NCBI RefSeq assembly: GCF_014851395.1
Contig: NW_024043372.1
Coordinates: forward strand, 11,398,469 to 11,462,468
From: Micropterus salmoides
Taxonomy: Eukaryota; Chordata; Actinopteri; Centrarchiformes; Centrarchidae
DNA length: 64,000 bases
Reading direction: 5' to 3'
Shown here: positions 62,101 through 64,000 of the stretch, piece by piece
Position numbering within the stretch: position 1 is the first letter of the stretch
How the letters are laid out: each line of letters begins with the position of its first letter
The notes under the pieces: model-generated
Database searches by the model: none
What the model was told of the DNA's origin: nothing
Seen by the model: the letters and a program-made list of their open reading frames with translations, nothing else
Position numbers and translations under genes: made by a program

Positions 62101-64000
62101 CTTTTTTCACAGTACACTAGATGTGCCTGCTTTCTCTGAGAAACACCACACACAGAAACATACTCTCACGATTAAAAGGAACAAATGGTGTGAAACAGAA
62201 TGCACCACTGGCTCCAAGCAAAAAGACTGTTTTATGTTTTAATTGCTCTCGTTGGGGTCCTGTGTCTAATAATTCTGGGTTGAATAGTGTAGGCAAATTA
62301 TTTGCTAACACTTGTTTGGTTTAACCTACTGGGTGTTGCCTATCCATTATTCCTAGCCAACTAAAACAAACACTAGGAATGCACCTGCATATGGTATTTG
62401 ATGCCTCAAACATGCAAGCCAATTGTCACACTTAGTAACTGTTACATTGATTATAGTTTCAGTGTTAGAGGAATGATACCAAAAAGCCAGTTGCTAGGCG
62501 ATTACTCTCATATATAACTAAATTTGCATTTAAAAACAGGGTACTGGACAGTCTACTCTGAATCTGTCTGATAAGAGCGCACACCGGCTGTTTAAGTTTA
62601 GATAAAGCATGTGCAATGCCATTGTACTTTCCCCATAACAAACTCCTGCAACTTTATCATCCTTCCAGTTAAAATGATTTTCAACAGTTTCAACTGTTAT
62701 CAGGCCATCTCTACTTTGTAAATAAAACTACTTACCCAGACCTGCCTTGGATCCACGAAATGATGATTTATATTATGCTAGAGCAGCAATGTAGACAGAC
62801 AAATGCCCTGCCCAGAAAACCTGTCTGAAGTGAATATAGACTGTGGTGGTTAGACTATGGCATGGTTAGTAGAGGCTGCCATATGTCAGCTGCTTTTCTC
62901 TTCCTCTGGTGTTATATGAGGTGCTACAGTTCACTGACGCTCACTGAGAATGAGGTTCAGAATCAATATCTCCTCCACCACTCCAGGGGAGAGAAAGAAA
63001 AGTTCAGCTGACCTGCAATCCATATATCTCCATGACAGTGGGTCTCTGGGCTTTTTCTGTAAATCCAAGTGGAACGTGCCTCATTCACCAGTTGAAACGA
63101 TGAAACAAGTACTCCTTGGACCTCTTTGTAGCAATTAATTACCAAAATCACCCATAATGTGTAAGCACACACTATGGGTGAGCTACTGTGCACTTTCCTA
63201 TCTTACATTCACATCTTGCATTTGTATTAATTAAAATCCACAACTTCTAACCATTAATCTTAAAGGAAAACAACACAAAACACACATCCTGCATTAAAAC
63301 ATACAAAGAAACCTTGAGACTGGCCTCATGTCGAAGGACGTCCACTTACAAGGACAGTCAGGCAAGCACCAGCAACCAAGAGTCTGCAAACAGACACATA
63401 GCTTGTGATATGTCACCCGTTATATTGCTCTGCTAGAACTGCTAGTCTATGCGCTTATAATGCATAGAATTTATACTGCAAGCAACACAATCAAGTTGTC
63501 AGATCTTTCAATTTCCTGTACATCTGTTCATCTATTTCTACCTTTATATTAATCAAAATTAACTTACTTGTGATAGGCTATATAAAGGTTAGATGCAGAT
63601 ATAGATGCACAAGACAACTACAAAAGAAAACAGCCGGTTCCACAACCCACAGTTGGTCAGAATAGTGACACATCAGTCAAGTAGCTGTGTGAACACACTG
63701 TCAGAACAGTCAAAGATTTAACGATTTCATTGTTTTGCCATAACATGAACTGCATATTTATCACGTTTTGTCATTACAGTGTTTGAATTAACCTGAACTA
63801 GCTCCACATTCCAGAGTCACATTACATATCACCGCTCTATCACTGACAGAAGTAAATAAATTATTCACACAAAAGCAGGGAGAGAGACCCTGTGGAAAAC
63901 TCCCGGGGCACAGTCGTCCCATTTGCAGTTATGGGAAATCTGTCAGAGCAAGAGTTCTTTCCCTTGAGGGACAGAGGACAAATGACACCCACTTTCTGCA
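59181..64000 (-). other. ephb2 intron 2 (partial)
   Basis: This 4.8 kb upstream of exon 3 in gene sense holds no sequence resembling EPHB2 exon 2 (a short exon expected to encode something like GWMVHPPSG), so exon 2 lies beyond the right edge. It is AT-rich unique DNA with one perfect hairpin at 61110-61147 and short open frames without domain character. Confidence 0.75.
61110..61147. repeat. perfect 16-bp inverted repeat (hairpin)
   Basis: The arms tacactgttgcatcac (61110-61125) and gtgatgcaacagtgta (61132-61147) are perfectly complementary around a 6-base loop, gtcaaa. No T-run or gene end follows, so it is not an obvious processing signal. Confidence 0.9.

Noticed and set aside
59181..64000. 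Search for ephb2 exon 2 or a signal-peptide exon
   Set aside because: No minus-strand sequence resembling the short exon 2, with a donor in the right phase, could be seen; it is presumably beyond the window.
1..64000. Search for a novel multi-gene or defence-like system, CRISPR arrays and RNA genes
   Set aside because: The window is vertebrate intron DNA of one receptor gene with transposon remnants; nothing supports an additional system.

Overview
The window is one stretch of vertebrate, almost certainly teleost (ray-finned fish), nuclear DNA. It is AT-rich and intron-dominated. It carries fish-type interspersed repeats (an L2/Maui-type LINE, a second CR1/Jockey-like LINE, an IS630/Tc1-like element with a spliced transposase, a MITE, and several dispersed repeats familiar from fish genomes) and many CA and other simple repeats. 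There are no bacterial-style genes, operons, CRISPR arrays, rRNA genes or convincing tRNA genes.

Only one host gene can be supported: an Eph receptor tyrosine kinase on the minus strand, clearly of EphB2 type (ephb2; which teleost duplicate cannot be decided here). Ten consecutive coding exons were placed to the base, all with GT-AG introns and fully compatible phases. They correspond to exons 3-12 by comparison with mammalian EPHB2. In gene order they are 59180-58496, 28199-28044, 25191-24856, 12247-12123, 10796-10634, 8651-8543, 6872-6805, 5236-5114, 4099-3852 and 397-182. Together they make 2229 nt, or 743 in-frame codons without a stop. They encode the ephrin-binding domain, the Cys-rich region, two fibronectin III domains, one transmembrane helix, the juxtamembrane segment and the kinase domain as far as the activation loop. 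The signal-peptide exons lie beyond the right edge. The kinase C-lobe, SAM domain and PDZ-binding tail lie beyond the left edge. The window contains no promoter or terminator for the gene.

Layout from left to right (3' to 5' for the gene): 0-12 kb holds eight clustered exons (kinase, juxtamembrane, transmembrane and second FN3 domain). 12-25 kb is a 12.6 kb intron. 25-28 kb holds the FN3-1 and Cys-rich exons. 28-58 kb is a 30 kb intron with most of the mobile DNA, including a nested transposon pile-up at about 46-50.7 kb. 58.5-59.2 kb is the large ligand-binding exon. 59-64 kb is the start of the upstream intron.

The points most worth a second look are: a LINE lying within about 16 bp of the exon 11 acceptor, so that the acceptor's upstream signals are transposon-derived; a NAGNAG tandem acceptor at exon 9 predicting isoforms that differ by one arginine just inside the membrane; a 1.25 kb CpG-rich retro-inserted sequence of unknown identity with a 13-bp target-site duplication and an A-rich tail; and intronic blocks with paired POU/SOX-like motifs that may be enhancers. 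I found no new multi-gene system.
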